Assembly: GCF_030846195.1 (NCBI RefSeq)
Contig: NZ_JAVCWH010000003.1
Span: 576,095 to 640,094 of the forward strand
From: Paracoccus yibinensis
GTDB lineage: Bacteria > Pseudomonadota > Alphaproteobacteria > Rhodobacterales > Rhodobacteraceae
DNA: 64,000 bases
Direction: 5' to 3'
Shown one piece after another: positions 36,522 through 46,146 of this stretch; within the stretch, counting starts at the first letter, position 1; each line of letters starts with the position of its first letter. A model generated the notes under the pieces. The model was given only the letters and a program-made list of their open reading frames with translations, had not been told where the DNA came from and ran no database searches. Made by a program: the position numbers and the translations under genes.

Positions 36522-36759
36522 GGCCCAGCGGCCGGTTTGATCGCCAAATCAGCGGCTTCGCCGCAGGTCTTGCAACGCTGGCGAGCATGGCGAAACCATA
36601 CCCTGCCCGATTTTCAGGCTTGATCCCCCCGGACCGCCCAATTGCCGGGCAGTCCCTGTCTGACCCCCGCGCCGCCTTGCCTGATGCCTGTGCAAGCGTG
36701 GCAAAGCCGCCCAATCAAGGGGCGTCGGCGGCGTCCGGTGCCGCATGGAAGGGGATTCG

Positions 36760-38166
36760 ATGATGAAAAGGGCTGCTCCCTTTATTGCCACAGCCGCGCT
36801 TTTGCTTGCGGCGCCTACATTCGCGCAGGACGCCGCGGTCGCGGTCGAGGCTGCCGCGCCGGTGCCCGACAAGGGCGACACGACCTGGATGCTGATCTCG
36901 GCCATCCTGGTGATGATGATGACGCTGCCCGGGCTGGCGCTGTTCTATGGCGGGCTTGTCAGGGCCAAGAACATGCTGTCGGTGCTGATGCAGGTGCTGA
37001 CCGTGTTCAGCATGATGGCGATCCTGTGGGTGGCGTTCGGATATTCGCTGGCCTTCACCGGTGCGGGCACGGCCGAGGACGTGACCTTCTTCACCCCCTA
37101 TATCGGCGGACTGTCCAAGATGTTCCTGGCGGGCGTCGGCACCGATTCCGTGGTCGAGGGCTTTACCGCCGGCGTGGTGATCCCGGAACTGTCCTTCGTG
37201 ATCTTCCAGATGGCCTTTGCCTGCATCGCCTCGGCGCTGATCGTGGGCGCCACGGCGGAACGGCTGAAGTTCAGCGCGATCCTGATGTTCGTGGTGATCT
37301 GGTTCTTCTTCTCGTACCTGCCGATGGCCCACATGGTCTGGTGGTGGGGCGGGCCTTCCGCCTATGACGCCCCCTCGGGGCTGCTGTTCGGGCATGGCGC
37401 GCTGGACTTCGCGGGTGGCACCGTCATCCACATCAACGCGGGCGTTGCAGGCCTGGTCGCCGCAATGGTTGCTGGTCCCCGCCTGGGCTATCGGCGGGAA
37501 CTGCTGGCGCCCCACAACCTGTCCTTCACCCTGGTCGGCGGCTGCCTGCTGTGGATCGGCTGGTTCGGCTTCAATGCCGGTTCGAACCTCGAGGCCAACG
37601 GCCTGACGGCGCTGGCGATGATCAACACCGCCGTTGCCACCGCCGCGGGCGTGCTGGCATGGTCCTTCGGCGAATGGGCCTTCCGCGGCCATCCCAGCCT
37701 TCTGGGCGGTATTTCGGGCGCCATCGCGGGCCTGGTGGGCATCACCCCGGCGGCGGGCTTCGTGGGCCCCATGGGCGCCATCGCCATCGGCCTGATCGCG
37801 GGCCTTCTGTGCATGTGGTTCGTCATCAGCATGAAGCCGCGCATGGGGATCGACGACAGCCTGGACGTGTTCGGCATCCACGGCATCGGCGGCATTGTCG
37901 GCGCCATCCTGACGGGCGTCTTCGCGGCACCGTCGCTGGGGGGAACGGGCGTCTTCGACTATGGCGCGAACACGGTCGCCGAATTCTCGATGGGCGGCCA
38001 GGTTTATGCGCAGACCCTGGGGGTGGTGATCGCGGTCGTCTGGTCGGGCCTGGTGTCCTTTGTCGCCATCCACATCGTCAAGGCGCTGATCGGGTTGCGG
38101 GTAACGGATACGGACGAACGCCAGGGCCTCGACATCACCACGCATGGCGAAAACGCCTATAACTGA
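36760..38166 (+). CDS. amtB: Ammonium transporter
   Basis: 468 residues. A cleavable signal peptide (KRAAPFIATAALLLAAPTFAQ) is followed by eleven membrane helices. The twin pore histidines are seen in GGTVIHINAGVAGLVAA and DVFGIHGIGGIVGAILTG; the gate and Trp-rich mouth (MVWWWGGPSA) fit the Amt family. Unlike the common arrangement, no glnK or glnB gene adjoins it, so its PII regulator must be coded elsewhere. GAAGGGG precedes the ATG. The 238-base gap upstream has a small GCGGC/GCCGC hairpin at 36552-36564; I see no convincing sigma-54 promoter there. Confidence 0.95.
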   Translation: MMKRAAPFIATAALLLAAPTFAQDAAVAVEAAAPVPDKGDTTWMLISAILVMMMTLPGLALFYGGLVRAKNMLSVLMQVLTVFSMMAILWVAFGYSLAFTGAGTAEDVTFFTPYIGGLSKMFLAGVGTDSVVEGFTAGVVIPELSFVIFQMAFACIASALIVGATAERLKFSAILMFVVIWFFFSYLPMAHMVWWWGGPSAYDAPSGLLFGHGALDFAGGTVIHINAGVAGLVAAMVAGPRLGYRRELLAPHNLSFTLVGGCLLWIGWFGFNAGSNLEANGLTALAMINTAVATAAGVLAWSFGEWAFRGHPSLLGGISGAIAGLVGITPAAGFVGPMGAIAIGLIAGLLCMWFVISMKPRMGIDDSLDVFGIHGIGGIVGAILTGVFAAPSLGGTGVFDYGANTVAEFSMGGQVYAQTLGVVIAVVWSGLVSFVAIHIVKALIGLRVTDTDERQGLDITTHGENAYN

Positions 38167-38185
38167 AGGTCGGACCCAAGCCAGG

Positions 38186-38213
38186 AAAGGCCCGGTGACG
38201 GCCGGGCCTTTTT
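38186..38213 (+). terminator. Rho-independent terminator after amtB
   Basis: AAGGCCCGG (38187-38195) pairs perfectly with CCGGGCCTT (38202-38210) around TGACGG and continues into five T. It starts 20 bases after the amtB stop. Confidence 0.9.
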
Positions 38214-38324
38214 CATGCGCAAATCACGGATTGGTGCGGGCAATTCCCCTTTGGCGATTCTTCGTGTAGGGTGCCGCACAATTTGGCCGGTGAACGGCCT
38301 GGGCAGAAACGCAGGCATCTACGC

Positions 38325-40577
38325 ATGAAACGACCGACCGGCACCCCGAAGCGCACGGGCCGCAGCCCTATTGCCGACAAGCGCGCCCCCGCGCCCGAGG
38401 CGAAACCCCAGGTCCGCCGCCACAAGGCCCCGGTCCGGCGGGGCAATGTGGTCATGCGCACCATTGCGGGAACCGTCGGTCTGGTCTGGCGCATCCTGTG
38501 GGGGTCGCTGTGGCGCCTGGCCATGGTCATGGTCCTGATCGTCGGCGGGGCCACTGCCTATTTCTATGCCACCCTGCCCGAACCCGAGGCGCTGTTCGAC
38601 GCGCGCGCACGGGGGTCCGTCACCATGCTGGACACCAACGGCAAGGTCTTCGCCTGGCGCGGCGAAACCTATGGCGCGGTCACCAGCGAGAAGATCGCCC
38701 CGGTCCTGAAGGAAGCCGTCATGGCGACCGAGGATCGGCGCTTCAACTGGCACCTGGGCGTGGATCCGATCGGCATCGCCAGCGCCATCAAGATCAACCT
38801 GTCCGAAGGCCGCGGCGCGCTGGAAGGCCATGGCGGTTCGACCATCACCCAGCAGGTCGCGAAACTGCTGTGCCTGGGCGATACCTTCGACCCGATCCGC
38901 TGGAAGAACGAGGCCGAGTTCGAACAGGACTGCCGCGTGACCAGCCTGTGGCGCAAGATCAAGGAAGTCCCCTATTCCTTCGCCCTGGAAGCCAAGTATT
39001 CCAAGGACGACATCCTCAACATTTACATGAACCGGTCCTACATGGGCGGCGGCGCGCGCGGGTTCGAGGCCGCGAGCCAGCGGTATTTCAACAAGCCCGC
39101 ATCCGACGTGAACGCTTCCGAGGCCGCGATGCTGGCGGGCCTGTTGCAGGCGCCCAGCTATTTCGCGCCGACTGCGAACCTGAAACGCGCCCAGGATCGC
39201 GCCAATGTCGTCCTGGGCCTGATGGGCGAGGAAGGCTATCTGACCGAGGAGGAGGTCGCCCAGGCCCGCGCCAATCCCGCGCGCCTGTCGCAGGCGGCCG
39301 AGGCGCGCGCAGGCGGCTACTTCGCTGATTGGGTTATGGAGTCCGGTCCCGGTTTTCTCACCAGCGAGACGACCGAGGACGTGACGATCCGCACCACCTT
39401 CGACCCGCGCATCCAGACGGCGGCGGAACGGGCGCTGAAGCGCATCTTCGACGAAAAGGTCAGCGACGGCAGCAAGGCCGAGGCCGCGGTGGTCGTGATG
39501 TCCGCCGACGGCGCCGTCCGCGCCATCATCGGCGGGCGCGACACCACCGTGAACGGCGCCTTCAACCGCGCGGTCCAGGCCAAGCGCCAGACCGGCTCCA
39601 GCTTCAAGCCCTTCGTCTATGCCGCGGCGCTCGAAGCGGGCTACGGTCCCGGCGACCGCGTCGAGGACGGGCCGCTGACCATCCGCATCCCCGGCGGCAA
39701 GCCCTGGTCGCCGCAGAACTATACCCGCCGCTATTACGGCAACGTGACGCTGACGACCGCGCTGAAGCAGTCGCTGAACACCGCCACCATCCGCCTGCAA
39801 GAGGCCGTGGGCCGCGACACCGTGCGCCGCATCGCCCATGACTTCGGCATCGTCAGCAACCTGACGACCAGCCCGTCCCTGGGGCTGGGCGCATCCGAAG
39901 CCACGCTGATGGAACTGACCGGCGCCTATGCGGGCATCCGCAACGGCGGCACCTCGGTCGCGCCTTATGGCCTGGTGGAACTGCGCATCGCGGGCGACGA
40001 CCAGCCGCTGATGGGCCAGTCGGGCGGCATGGGCCAGCGCGTCATCAGCCAACGCGCGGCGGGCCAGCTGATCTACATGATGCAGCAGGTCATCGACAGC
40101 GGCACCGGCGGGCGGGCGAAGATGGGTTCGCGCCCCGTGGCGGGCAAGACCGGCACCACCAGCAGCTATCGCGACGCCTGGTTCGTGGGCTTTTCCGAAC
40201 AATATGTGGTCGGCGTCTGGATGGGCTATGACGACAACACGCCGCTGAAAGGCGTGACCGGCGGCGGGTTGCCCGCCGAGATCTGGCAGGCGGTGATGAC
40301 CGACATCCACGAAGGGCTGCCGGAACTGCCGCTCTCCACCGTTTCGCCCGACGGCAGCGGGATCCTGTTGTCGAACGACGGCGCGCCGAAGGTCGTAACC
40401 TCGGGGTCGGCCGACGATCCGCTAGCGGCGGCATTGGCAGGTGCGGTAAATTCGGCCAATCCCGCGCCAGGCGTGCCGACGCAGGTGACGGCACCGCAGA
40501 CCCGGGGCGACAGCAGCACGGCCAGTTCGGATGATGCGCTGAGCCGGGCGTTGAATGGGATCCTGGGGGGGAACTGA
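38325..40577 (+). CDS. Class A penicillin-binding protein (transglycosylase/transpeptidase)
   Basis: 750 residues. A basic cytoplasmic N-terminus and one membrane helix (about 65-85) are followed by the glycosyltransferase domain with ATEDRRFNWHLG, GGSTITQQVAKLL and the ALEAKYSKDDILNIYMN helix. The transpeptidase domain has the catalytic SSFK tetrad (in TGSSFKPFVY), SLNTA and KTGTT. The C-terminus is Ser/Thr/Pro-rich and ends with ALNGILGGN. It makes and cross-links peptidoglycan at the inner membrane. It resembles PBP1A-type proteins, but the subclass is uncertain. The unusual CLGDTF and EFEQDCRV insert after the GT motif adds a pair of cysteines in the periplasm. Confidence 0.93.
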   Translation: MKRPTGTPKRTGRSPIADKRAPAPEAKPQVRRHKAPVRRGNVVMRTIAGTVGLVWRILWGSLWRLAMVMVLIVGGATAYFYATLPEPEALFDARARGSVTMLDTNGKVFAWRGETYGAVTSEKIAPVLKEAVMATEDRRFNWHLGVDPIGIASAIKINLSEGRGALEGHGGSTITQQVAKLLCLGDTFDPIRWKNEAEFEQDCRVTSLWRKIKEVPYSFALEAKYSKDDILNIYMNRSYMGGGARGFEAASQRYFNKPASDVNASEAAMLAGLLQAPSYFAPTANLKRAQDRANVVLGLMGEEGYLTEEEVAQARANPARLSQAAEARAGGYFADWVMESGPGFLTSETTEDVTIRTTFDPRIQTAAERALKRIFDEKVSDGSKAEAAVVVMSADGAVRAIIGGRDTTVNGAFNRAVQAKRQTGSSFKPFVYAAALEAGYGPGDRVEDGPLTIRIPGGKPWSPQNYTRRYYGNVTLTTALKQSLNTATIRLQEAVGRDTVRRIAHDFGIVSNLTTSPSLGLGASEATLMELTGAYAGIRNGGTSVAPYGLVELRIAGDDQPLMGQSGGMGQRVISQRAAGQLIYMMQQVIDSGTGGRAKMGSRPVAGKTGTTSSYRDAWFVGFSEQYVVGVWMGYDDNTPLKGVTGGGLPAEIWQAVMTDIHEGLPELPLSTVSPDGSGILLSNDGAPKVVTSGSADDPLAAALAGAVNSANPAPGVPTQVTAPQTRGDSSTASSDDALSRALNGILGGN

Positions 40578-40641
40578 TCCTGCACTATGCAGGGTTCGTT
40601 AACCACTTAGATACATTAGCAGTTGATTGAGCACTTTGCAG

Positions 40642-40662
40642 TTGCCTGATCCTCTCAGGCAA
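40642..40662. terminator. Hairpin after the penicillin-binding protein gene
   Basis: TTGCCTGA (40642-40649) pairs perfectly with TCAGGCAA (40655-40662) around TCCTC. It lies 65 bases after the stop in the AT-rich 201-base gap before the RTX gene. No T run follows, so its role is uncertain. Confidence 0.4.
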
Positions 40663-40778
40663 TGCTTACATGCACATGTCTTGGAAGGCAGACCCGCGTA
40701 AGCGGTAGGAATACCTGTATTCACTATCATTTTTCTGTTGTGGCATCCGCCGACCGTCTTCTTTCATTGGTGCTTTGA

Positions 40779-42887
40779 ATGTCAACATCCTTCTCTCCAG
40801 TGCTGACCAGTCTGACGCTGCCTACTGTCATTGACCTGAATAGCGGATGGTGGTTTTCAACTGTTGGCGCCAGTGTGCAATCGTACCTTGGTGTCGACAG
40901 CCTCATTATTTGGCTTGATCGCGAAGTTATTCAATCAACAATCATCGGATCATCTAACACAGAACTTGATCCATATGCGTTCTTTTCACTTTGGGGCTTT
41001 GGCAATGACGATTGGACAGATGGCAATTCATCCAGCAACTTTGCTTTTCCTTATGTAAATTTTAATGGCCTCTTGGATATTATAAAAATAGAAATCACAG
41101 ACAGTCTGGGGCAAGAGTGGACCTATACGAACGATGATCTTCGGGCGCTCGGCTTTCAAACATCAATGACAATCATCGGGGGCTATGAATATGTTCCCGA
41201 CACCTATGCCACACTTTCGATCCCGGACATCATAACCCTTCGCGAAGGCCAAGACGTTACTGTCAACTTGAGTTTCCTAGGGCTGACTAGCCATAGTGCA
41301 AGCTGGACCTACTACACGACTACTCAGGGTGGAACCGCTGGTGCCGCCGACATAGGCGCGCTGTCCGGCAGCGGCTCTTTCTATGTCAGCAGCACCTTTC
41401 CCACCTCTGAAAGGGATACCTTTACTGTATCCGCCACCCGCGATGGCATACAGGAAGGCACGGAAACGGCGTATTTGGTCGTAGACTTGGGCTATAGCTC
41501 TGTCGGCTTCGAAGACGGCGGCAGCCTCAAGGTCATCGAAATCCAGATCCTCGACAATAACCTGACCACGGGCGGCACCGGGAATGACGTCCTCTACGGC
41601 ACAAGCGCAGCCGAGAATTTGACCGGGGGCGCGGGCAACGATACCTATCATCTCACCTCAGGCGACACGGTGGTCGAACTCGCCAATGGCGGAACCGATA
41701 CCGTCAACGCCGGCTTCACCCACACCCTTGCCGCGAATGTCGAGAACCTCACGCTCACCGGCAACGCCGCGATCAATGGCACGGGCAACCTGCTGGCCAA
41801 TCGCCTGACCGGGAACGGGGCCGCGAACCATTTGGCCGGCGGCATCGGCGCCGACAGCCTGTTCGGGAACGGCGGCAACGACACCCTGCTGGCCGGGATC
41901 GACAATGACCTGCTGGACGGAGGGATCGGCAACGACTGGCTGGACGGCGGTGCCGGGACCGATACCCTGCGCGGCGGGGCGGGCGATGATGTCTATGTCC
42001 TGGACAGCGCGGCGGATGTGATTGCCGAAGCGATGGGCCAAGGGACCGACACGGTCCGCGCCACGTTCAGCACGACCCTGGGATACCAGCTTGAAAACCT
42101 GACCTTGCTCGGCACCGGCAATCTCAATGGCATGGGCAATGGCCTGAACAACATCCTGACCGGAACTGCGGGCGCGAACCGGCTGGAGGGTGGGGCGGGC
42201 AACGACACCCTGACGGGCGGCGACGGCGCGGACTGGCTGGACGGCGGCACGGGCATCGACCTGCTGCGCGGCGGGGCGGGCAATGACATCTATATCGTGG
42301 ACAATTCCGGCGACCAGGTGGCCGAGGCTGCGGGACAGGGCATCGATCTTGTGCGGGCCAGCGCCTCGTTCAAACTGTGGACGGAGGTCGAAAACCTGAT
42401 CCTGACAGGGAACGCCGCCATCAGCGGGACGGGTAATGCGCTGAACAACAGCCTGACCGGCAATGCCGCGGCCAACCTGCTGATCGGTGGGGCCGGGAAC
42501 GACATCCTGAACGGTGGGGGCTGGCAGGACACGATCAACGGCGGTGCGGGCACCGATCAACTGGCCGGTGGCCTGGACGCAGCACGGGACGTGTTCATCT
42601 TCAACGCCCTGTCCGACAGCGCGGTGGGTGCGGGCCGCGACCGCATCACGGACTTGCGCACGGGCGTGGACGACATCGACCTGCGCGCCCTGGATGCCGA
42701 TACCCGGATTGCGGGCAACCAGGCTTTTGATTTCTCGGGCACGACGGCTGCCGCCAATTCGGTCTGGTATCTCAAGGCGGGCGCGAACCTGTTGGTCCGG
42801 GCCGATGTCACCGGCGACAAGGTGGCCGATTTCGAAATCGCGGTTCTGGGGCAAAGCGCCCTGAGCGCGGGCGATTTCCTGCTGTGA
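40779..42887 (+). CDS. RTX-type calcium-binding protein, probable type I secretion substrate
   Basis: 702 residues without a Sec signal. Residues 1-140 match nothing I know. Residues 145-262 resemble a Calx-beta domain (REGQDVTVNLSF, EGTETAYLVV). From 264 to 601 there are GGxGxDxLx repeats in blocks (264-300, 350-405, 457-503, 563-601) separated by longer VENLTLTGNAAINGTGN segments, making about three modules of 135 residues. The end (603-702) resembles the serralysin C-terminal secretion domain and finishes DFLL. The first 780 bases are much AT-richer than the neighbours. No clear ribosome site precedes the ATG. Likely exported by the ABC/HlyD pair at 44395-47651; function outside the cell unknown. 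Confidence 0.85.
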   Translation: MSTSFSPVLTSLTLPTVIDLNSGWWFSTVGASVQSYLGVDSLIIWLDREVIQSTIIGSSNTELDPYAFFSLWGFGNDDWTDGNSSSNFAFPYVNFNGLLDIIKIEITDSLGQEWTYTNDDLRALGFQTSMTIIGGYEYVPDTYATLSIPDIITLREGQDVTVNLSFLGLTSHSASWTYYTTTQGGTAGAADIGALSGSGSFYVSSTFPTSERDTFTVSATRDGIQEGTETAYLVVDLGYSSVGFEDGGSLKVIEIQILDNNLTTGGTGNDVLYGTSAAENLTGGAGNDTYHLTSGDTVVELANGGTDTVNAGFTHTLAANVENLTLTGNAAINGTGNLLANRLTGNGAANHLAGGIGADSLFGNGGNDTLLAGIDNDLLDGGIGNDWLDGGAGTDTLRGGAGDDVYVLDSAADVIAEAMGQGTDTVRATFSTTLGYQLENLTLLGTGNLNGMGNGLNNILTGTAGANRLEGGAGNDTLTGGDGADWLDGGTGIDLLRGGAGNDIYIVDNSGDQVAEAAGQGIDLVRASASFKLWTEVENLILTGNAAISGTGNALNNSLTGNAAANLLIGGAGNDILNGGGWQDTINGGAGTDQLAGGLDAARDVFIFNALSDSAVGAGRDRITDLRTGVDDIDLRALDADTRIAGNQAFDFSGTTAAANSVWYLKAGANLLVRADVTGDKVADFEIAVLGQSALSAGDFLL

Positions 42888-42905
42888 TGGTCCTTGCAGG
42901 CGGTG

Positions 42906-43508
42906 CTATCCCGCCGCCTGCAAATCAGCCGTCAGTCCCGCCAGGTCGCCGCGCCGGGCGGTCAGCATGGCGCTGATCTCGGCGCGTTCGCTGGCCAGCA
43001 TGTTCACGCCTTCAATGATGATGTTGAAGAACTTGTCGCGGCCCGACTTGTCCGACACATGCCATTCGACCTCCATCGGGGCGCGGCCGTTCAGATAGGC
43101 GACCGAGGTGACGGCATAGAAGCTTTTCAGCGGACGCGCGCCCGTCACCTCGATCTTCGATCCGATGAATTCGCGGAACCGCTTGCCGTATTTGCGGCCG
43201 ATATAGCCCTGAAACGCCTGCGTATAGGCAGCCAGCGCGGCAGGGTCAGCCTGGCGCGCGGCGGGGCCAAGGGCGGACCGGGCGATCACGTCCACATCGG
43301 CATAGCGGGCAAAGATCGATTCGAAGTCGCGATACATCTGCGCGGGCGGCTTGCCGGAATTGATGACGCCGTAAACCTCGCCCAGGGCGGTGTCGATCAG
43401 GGCATGGGCATGGTTCGAATCCAGCGCCCAAGCCCCGCGCAGGGGCGCCATGCCCAACGCGGCGGCACCGCCCAGCAGCATCAGGACGCCGCGCCTGCTA
43501 TTCTGCAT
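42906..43508 (-). CDS. mlaC: MlaC-type phospholipid-binding protein
   Basis: 200 residues. The signal peptide begins MQNSRRGVLMLLGGAAALGM, and the SRRGVLM twin arginine suggests export by Tat. The mature part is an MlaC/Ttg2D domain: GEVYGVINSG, YRDFESIFARYADVDVIARSALG, YIGRKYGKRFREFIG and KFFNIIIEGVNML. In the Mla system it carries phospholipids between the outer and inner membranes. The ATG overlaps the mlaA stop by 11 bases. The inner-membrane ABC parts (mlaBDEF) are not here, so they must be elsewhere. Confidence 0.9.
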   Translation of the reverse strand: MQNSRRGVLMLLGGAAALGMAPLRGAWALDSNHAHALIDTALGEVYGVINSGKPPAQMYRDFESIFARYADVDVIARSALGPAARQADPAALAAYTQAFQGYIGRKYGKRFREFIGSKIEVTGARPLKSFYAVTSVAYLNGRAPMEVEWHVSDKSGRDKFFNIIIEGVNMLASERAEISAMLTARRGDLAGLTADLQAAG

Positions 43509-44271
43509 AGGGGTCGATGGCATCATCGGCAGTCTCGGCATATGGGTCAATCTCGGTCCCCTCCTCGTTCAGTTCATGGCGGCGGTGCATCAGATAGATC
43601 AGCCGCAACTGGGCATAGCTATCCGCACTGTCTTGCAGAACACTATCCACCGTGTCGCCGAACCGCGCCCGATCACCGGCTTTTGAGGCCGTCCGTAAGC
43701 CAAAAGCCGCCCATGCGCCGTCGCTGTTCAGCAGGTGATAGACCGGGTCGATGACCAGATCCACGACCTTGCCCACGGCGTCCCGCTGGGTCGATGGACC
43801 CAGGATCGGCAGTTCAAGATAGGCTCCTTCGGGGACGCCCCAGACGGCCAGGGTCTCGCCGAAATCGGTATCCTGTTCCGGCAGTCCGAAGTCCTGGCCG
43901 GCAGGATCGAGCAGACCCCCGATTCCGATTGTCGTATTGACCGCAAAGCGGAAAAAGTTCTTGATCGCAGGTTCGGGGCGGCCTTGCAGCACGCTGTTCA
44001 CGACCTTGCCGGGCAGCGACAGGTTCGATCCGGCATTGATGACCAGATCCATCACGCGCCCCTTCCCTTGTGCCCCATCGTCCGACGAGGCGAGCCGCGC
44101 CACGGGGGCGATCACCCGTTGATCGAAGGCCTTGTTGAAGGCATGAACACGGCGGTTTTGCTGTTCAAAGGGGTCGTTGACGCGAATGCCGTCCTGCATC
44201 ACAGGTTCCGACGCGCAGCCCGCCAGAATCACACTCAGGGCCAGCGGAACGACAAGGGACAAGGGACGCAA
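43498..44271 (-). CDS. mlaA: MlaA (VacJ) outer-membrane lipoprotein
   Basis: 257 residues from a TTG at 44271. This start gives a clean lipoprotein signal, RPLSLVVPLALSVILAGC, and has AGGAG five bases upstream; the longer ATG frame from 44367 would bury the signal. The MlaA domain is clear: NDPFEQQNRRVHAFNKAFDQ, FFRFAVNTTIGIGGLLDPA, TDFGETLAVWGVPEGAY and LPILGPSTQRDAVG. It extracts phospholipids from the outer leaflet. The acidic C-terminus repeats DPYAE twice. mlaC follows with an 11-base overlap. It is divergent from the ABC exporter. Confidence 0.92.
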   Translation of the reverse strand: MRPLSLVVPLALSVILAGCASEPVMQDGIRVNDPFEQQNRRVHAFNKAFDQRVIAPVARLASSDDGAQGKGRVMDLVINAGSNLSLPGKVVNSVLQGRPEPAIKNFFRFAVNTTIGIGGLLDPAGQDFGLPEQDTDFGETLAVWGVPEGAYLELPILGPSTQRDAVGKVVDLVIDPVYHLLNSDGAWAAFGLRTASKAGDRARFGDTVDSVLQDSADSYAQLRLIYLMHRRHELNEEGTEIDPYAETADDAIDPYAE

Positions 44272-44394
44272 AGGATCTCCTAACCTTTTCGGAATAACAC
44301 AGGGGGCATGACAGTAGGCCAGCAAGGATCGCATACTGGCGTGCAGGCCCTGCGGCAAGGCCGCCATGACGGCGGAACATGAAGGATGAATGGA

Positions 44395-46146
44395 ATGAGC
44401 AAGTCGCCCGCGTTTCAGGATGGCGCCAAGGAACTGCGCAAGGCGCGCGCCACGGGCTTGCCCCTGTTCGGCGCGGTCGGGCTGTTTTCGGCCGTCGTGA
44501 ACCTGCTGATGCTGACTGGCCCGCTGTTCATGTTGCAGGTGTATGACCGGGTTCTGGCATCACGGTCGGTCGAAACGCTGACGGCGTTGTTCGTGCTGGT
44601 GGTGTTCCTGTTCCTGTTGATGGGCTTCGTGGATTTCATTCGCGCCCGCGTCATGCAGCGCATTGCCGCGCGATTTCAGGACCGGCTGGAAGGGCGGGTC
44701 TTCACCGCCGCCCTGCGCGAGGGGGCGATTTCCGGCGACGAATCGGCGGTGGCCGCCAGCGGGATGCGCGATCTGGACACGGTCCAGCGGCTGATCGCCT
44801 CGCCCGTGCTTCTGGCCGCCTTCGACCTGCCCTGGGCGCCGCTGTTCCTGGCGGCGGTCTATATCTTCCACCCGCTGCTGGGGATCGTGGCGACCGTCGG
44901 TGGGGCGATCCTGGTGGTGTCCACCCTGGCCAACCGCACGCTGACCAAGGCGCCCTTGCAGCAGTCCACCACCGCCTCGGCGCAGGCGCAGCGCATGGCC
45001 GATCTTTATCGCGACGAAGGCGAGGTGATCGGCGCTCTGGGAATGCGCGGGGCCACCTTTGCCCGCTGGCGAAAGGCCCGGGCCGAGGCGCAGGAGCAGT
45101 CCGTCAGGGGTGCCGATCTGCAGTCGGGCTTTACGGTCTTTTCCAAGACCTTCCGGCTGTTCCTGCAAAGCGCCATGCTTGCCGCCGGGGCCTGGCTGGT
45201 CCTGCAGCAGGCCGTTACCCCAGGCGCGATGATCGCCAGCTCGATCATGATGGGCCGCGCGCTGGCGCCGGTCGAACAACTGGTCGGCGGGTGGCCCATG
45301 GTTCAGGCATCCCAGGATGCCTGGGAGCGCCTCGCCCGTCTGTTGTCGCGCCAGCCCGCGCAGGTTAACCACACCCCCCTGCCCCGCCCGGATGCCGTAG
45401 TCGAGGTGCGCCAGCTTTCCGTCGCGCCTCCGGGACAGAATGTCGCCACCGTGCGCGGCGTGTCCTTTGCGATCGCGCCGGGGCAGGCCCTCGGGGTGAT
45501 CGGGCCGTCGGGCGCGGGCAAATCGACGCTTGCCAAGGCATTGATCGGTGCCTGGCCGGTCGGGGCCGGGTCGATCCGCCTGGGGGGCGCGACGCTGGAT
45601 CAATACGACCCCGACGTGCTGGGCACCATGATCGGCTATCTGCCGCAGCAGGTGACGCTGTTCGACGGGACGATTGCCGAAAACATCGCCCGCCTGTCGC
45701 CCGACATGGACCCGGCCCGCGTGGTGCGCGCGGCGCAGGCGGCGGCGGCGCATCAGATGATCCTGGATCTGCCGCAGGGTTATGACACGCGCATCAGCCA
45801 GGCCGCAGGCCGCCTGTCGGGCGGGCAGATCCAGCGGATCGGCCTTGCCCGTGCCCTGTATCCCGACCCGGTGATGCTGGTGCTGGACGAGCCGAACTCG
45901 AACCTGGACAACGAAGGCTCTCTGGCGCTGAACGCGGCGATCCGGCGGGTCAAGGCACAGAACGGCTGCGTCATCATCATGGCGCACCGGCCTGCGGCCA
46001 TCAACGAGTGCGACCTGCTTCTGGTCATGGAACAGGGTATCCGCCGCGCCTTCGGGCCTCGCGACAAGGTCTTGCAGGAAATGGTGCAGAATTCAGCGCA
46101 GATCCTGAAATCCCAGGAAGCCGGCCGCGTAGGGGGCGTATCATGA
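44395..46146 (+). CDS. Type I secretion ABC transporter (permease/ATPase)
   Basis: 583 residues, PrtD/AprD-like and without the N-terminal peptidase or CLD domain. Five or six membrane helices span about 20-300 (TGPLFMLQVYDRVLASRS is the family hallmark). The nucleotide-binding domain has Walker A GPSGAGKST, the Q loop IGYLPQQVTLFDGTIAENIA, the signature LSGGQIQR and Walker B VMLVLDEPNSNLD. It energises export of an RTX protein in one step across both membranes. Start ATG 44395 has AAGGA eight bases upstream; ATG 44386 is an alternative. The hlyD-type gene overlaps its stop by four bases. Confidence 0.93.
   Translation: MSKSPAFQDGAKELRKARATGLPLFGAVGLFSAVVNLLMLTGPLFMLQVYDRVLASRSVETLTALFVLVVFLFLLMGFVDFIRARVMQRIAARFQDRLEGRVFTAALREGAISGDESAVAASGMRDLDTVQRLIASPVLLAAFDLPWAPLFLAAVYIFHPLLGIVATVGGAILVVSTLANRTLTKAPLQQSTTASAQAQRMADLYRDEGEVIGALGMRGATFARWRKARAEAQEQSVRGADLQSGFTVFSKTFRLFLQSAMLAAGAWLVLQQAVTPGAMIASSIMMGRALAPVEQLVGGWPMVQASQDAWERLARLLSRQPAQVNHTPLPRPDAVVEVRQLSVAPPGQNVATVRGVSFAIAPGQALGVIGPSGAGKSTLAKALIGAWPVGAGSIRLGGATLDQYDPDVLGTMIGYLPQQVTLFDGTIAENIARLSPDMDPARVVRAAQAAAAHQMILDLPQGYDTRISQAAGRLSGGQIQRIGLARALYPDPVMLVLDEPNSNLDNEGSLALNAAIRRVKAQNGCVIIMAHRPAAINECDLLLVMEQGIRRAFGPRDKVLQEMVQNSAQILKSQEAGRVGGVS

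Noticed and set aside
36522..36759. Sigma-54 promoter or glnK gene before amtB
   Set aside because: I found no TGGC-N7-TTGC pattern and no open frame resembling a PII protein in this gap.
41560..42600. Repeated DNA as an independent repeat element
   Set aside because: The repetition reflects the protein-level RTX nonapeptides and their spacer modules within one gene.
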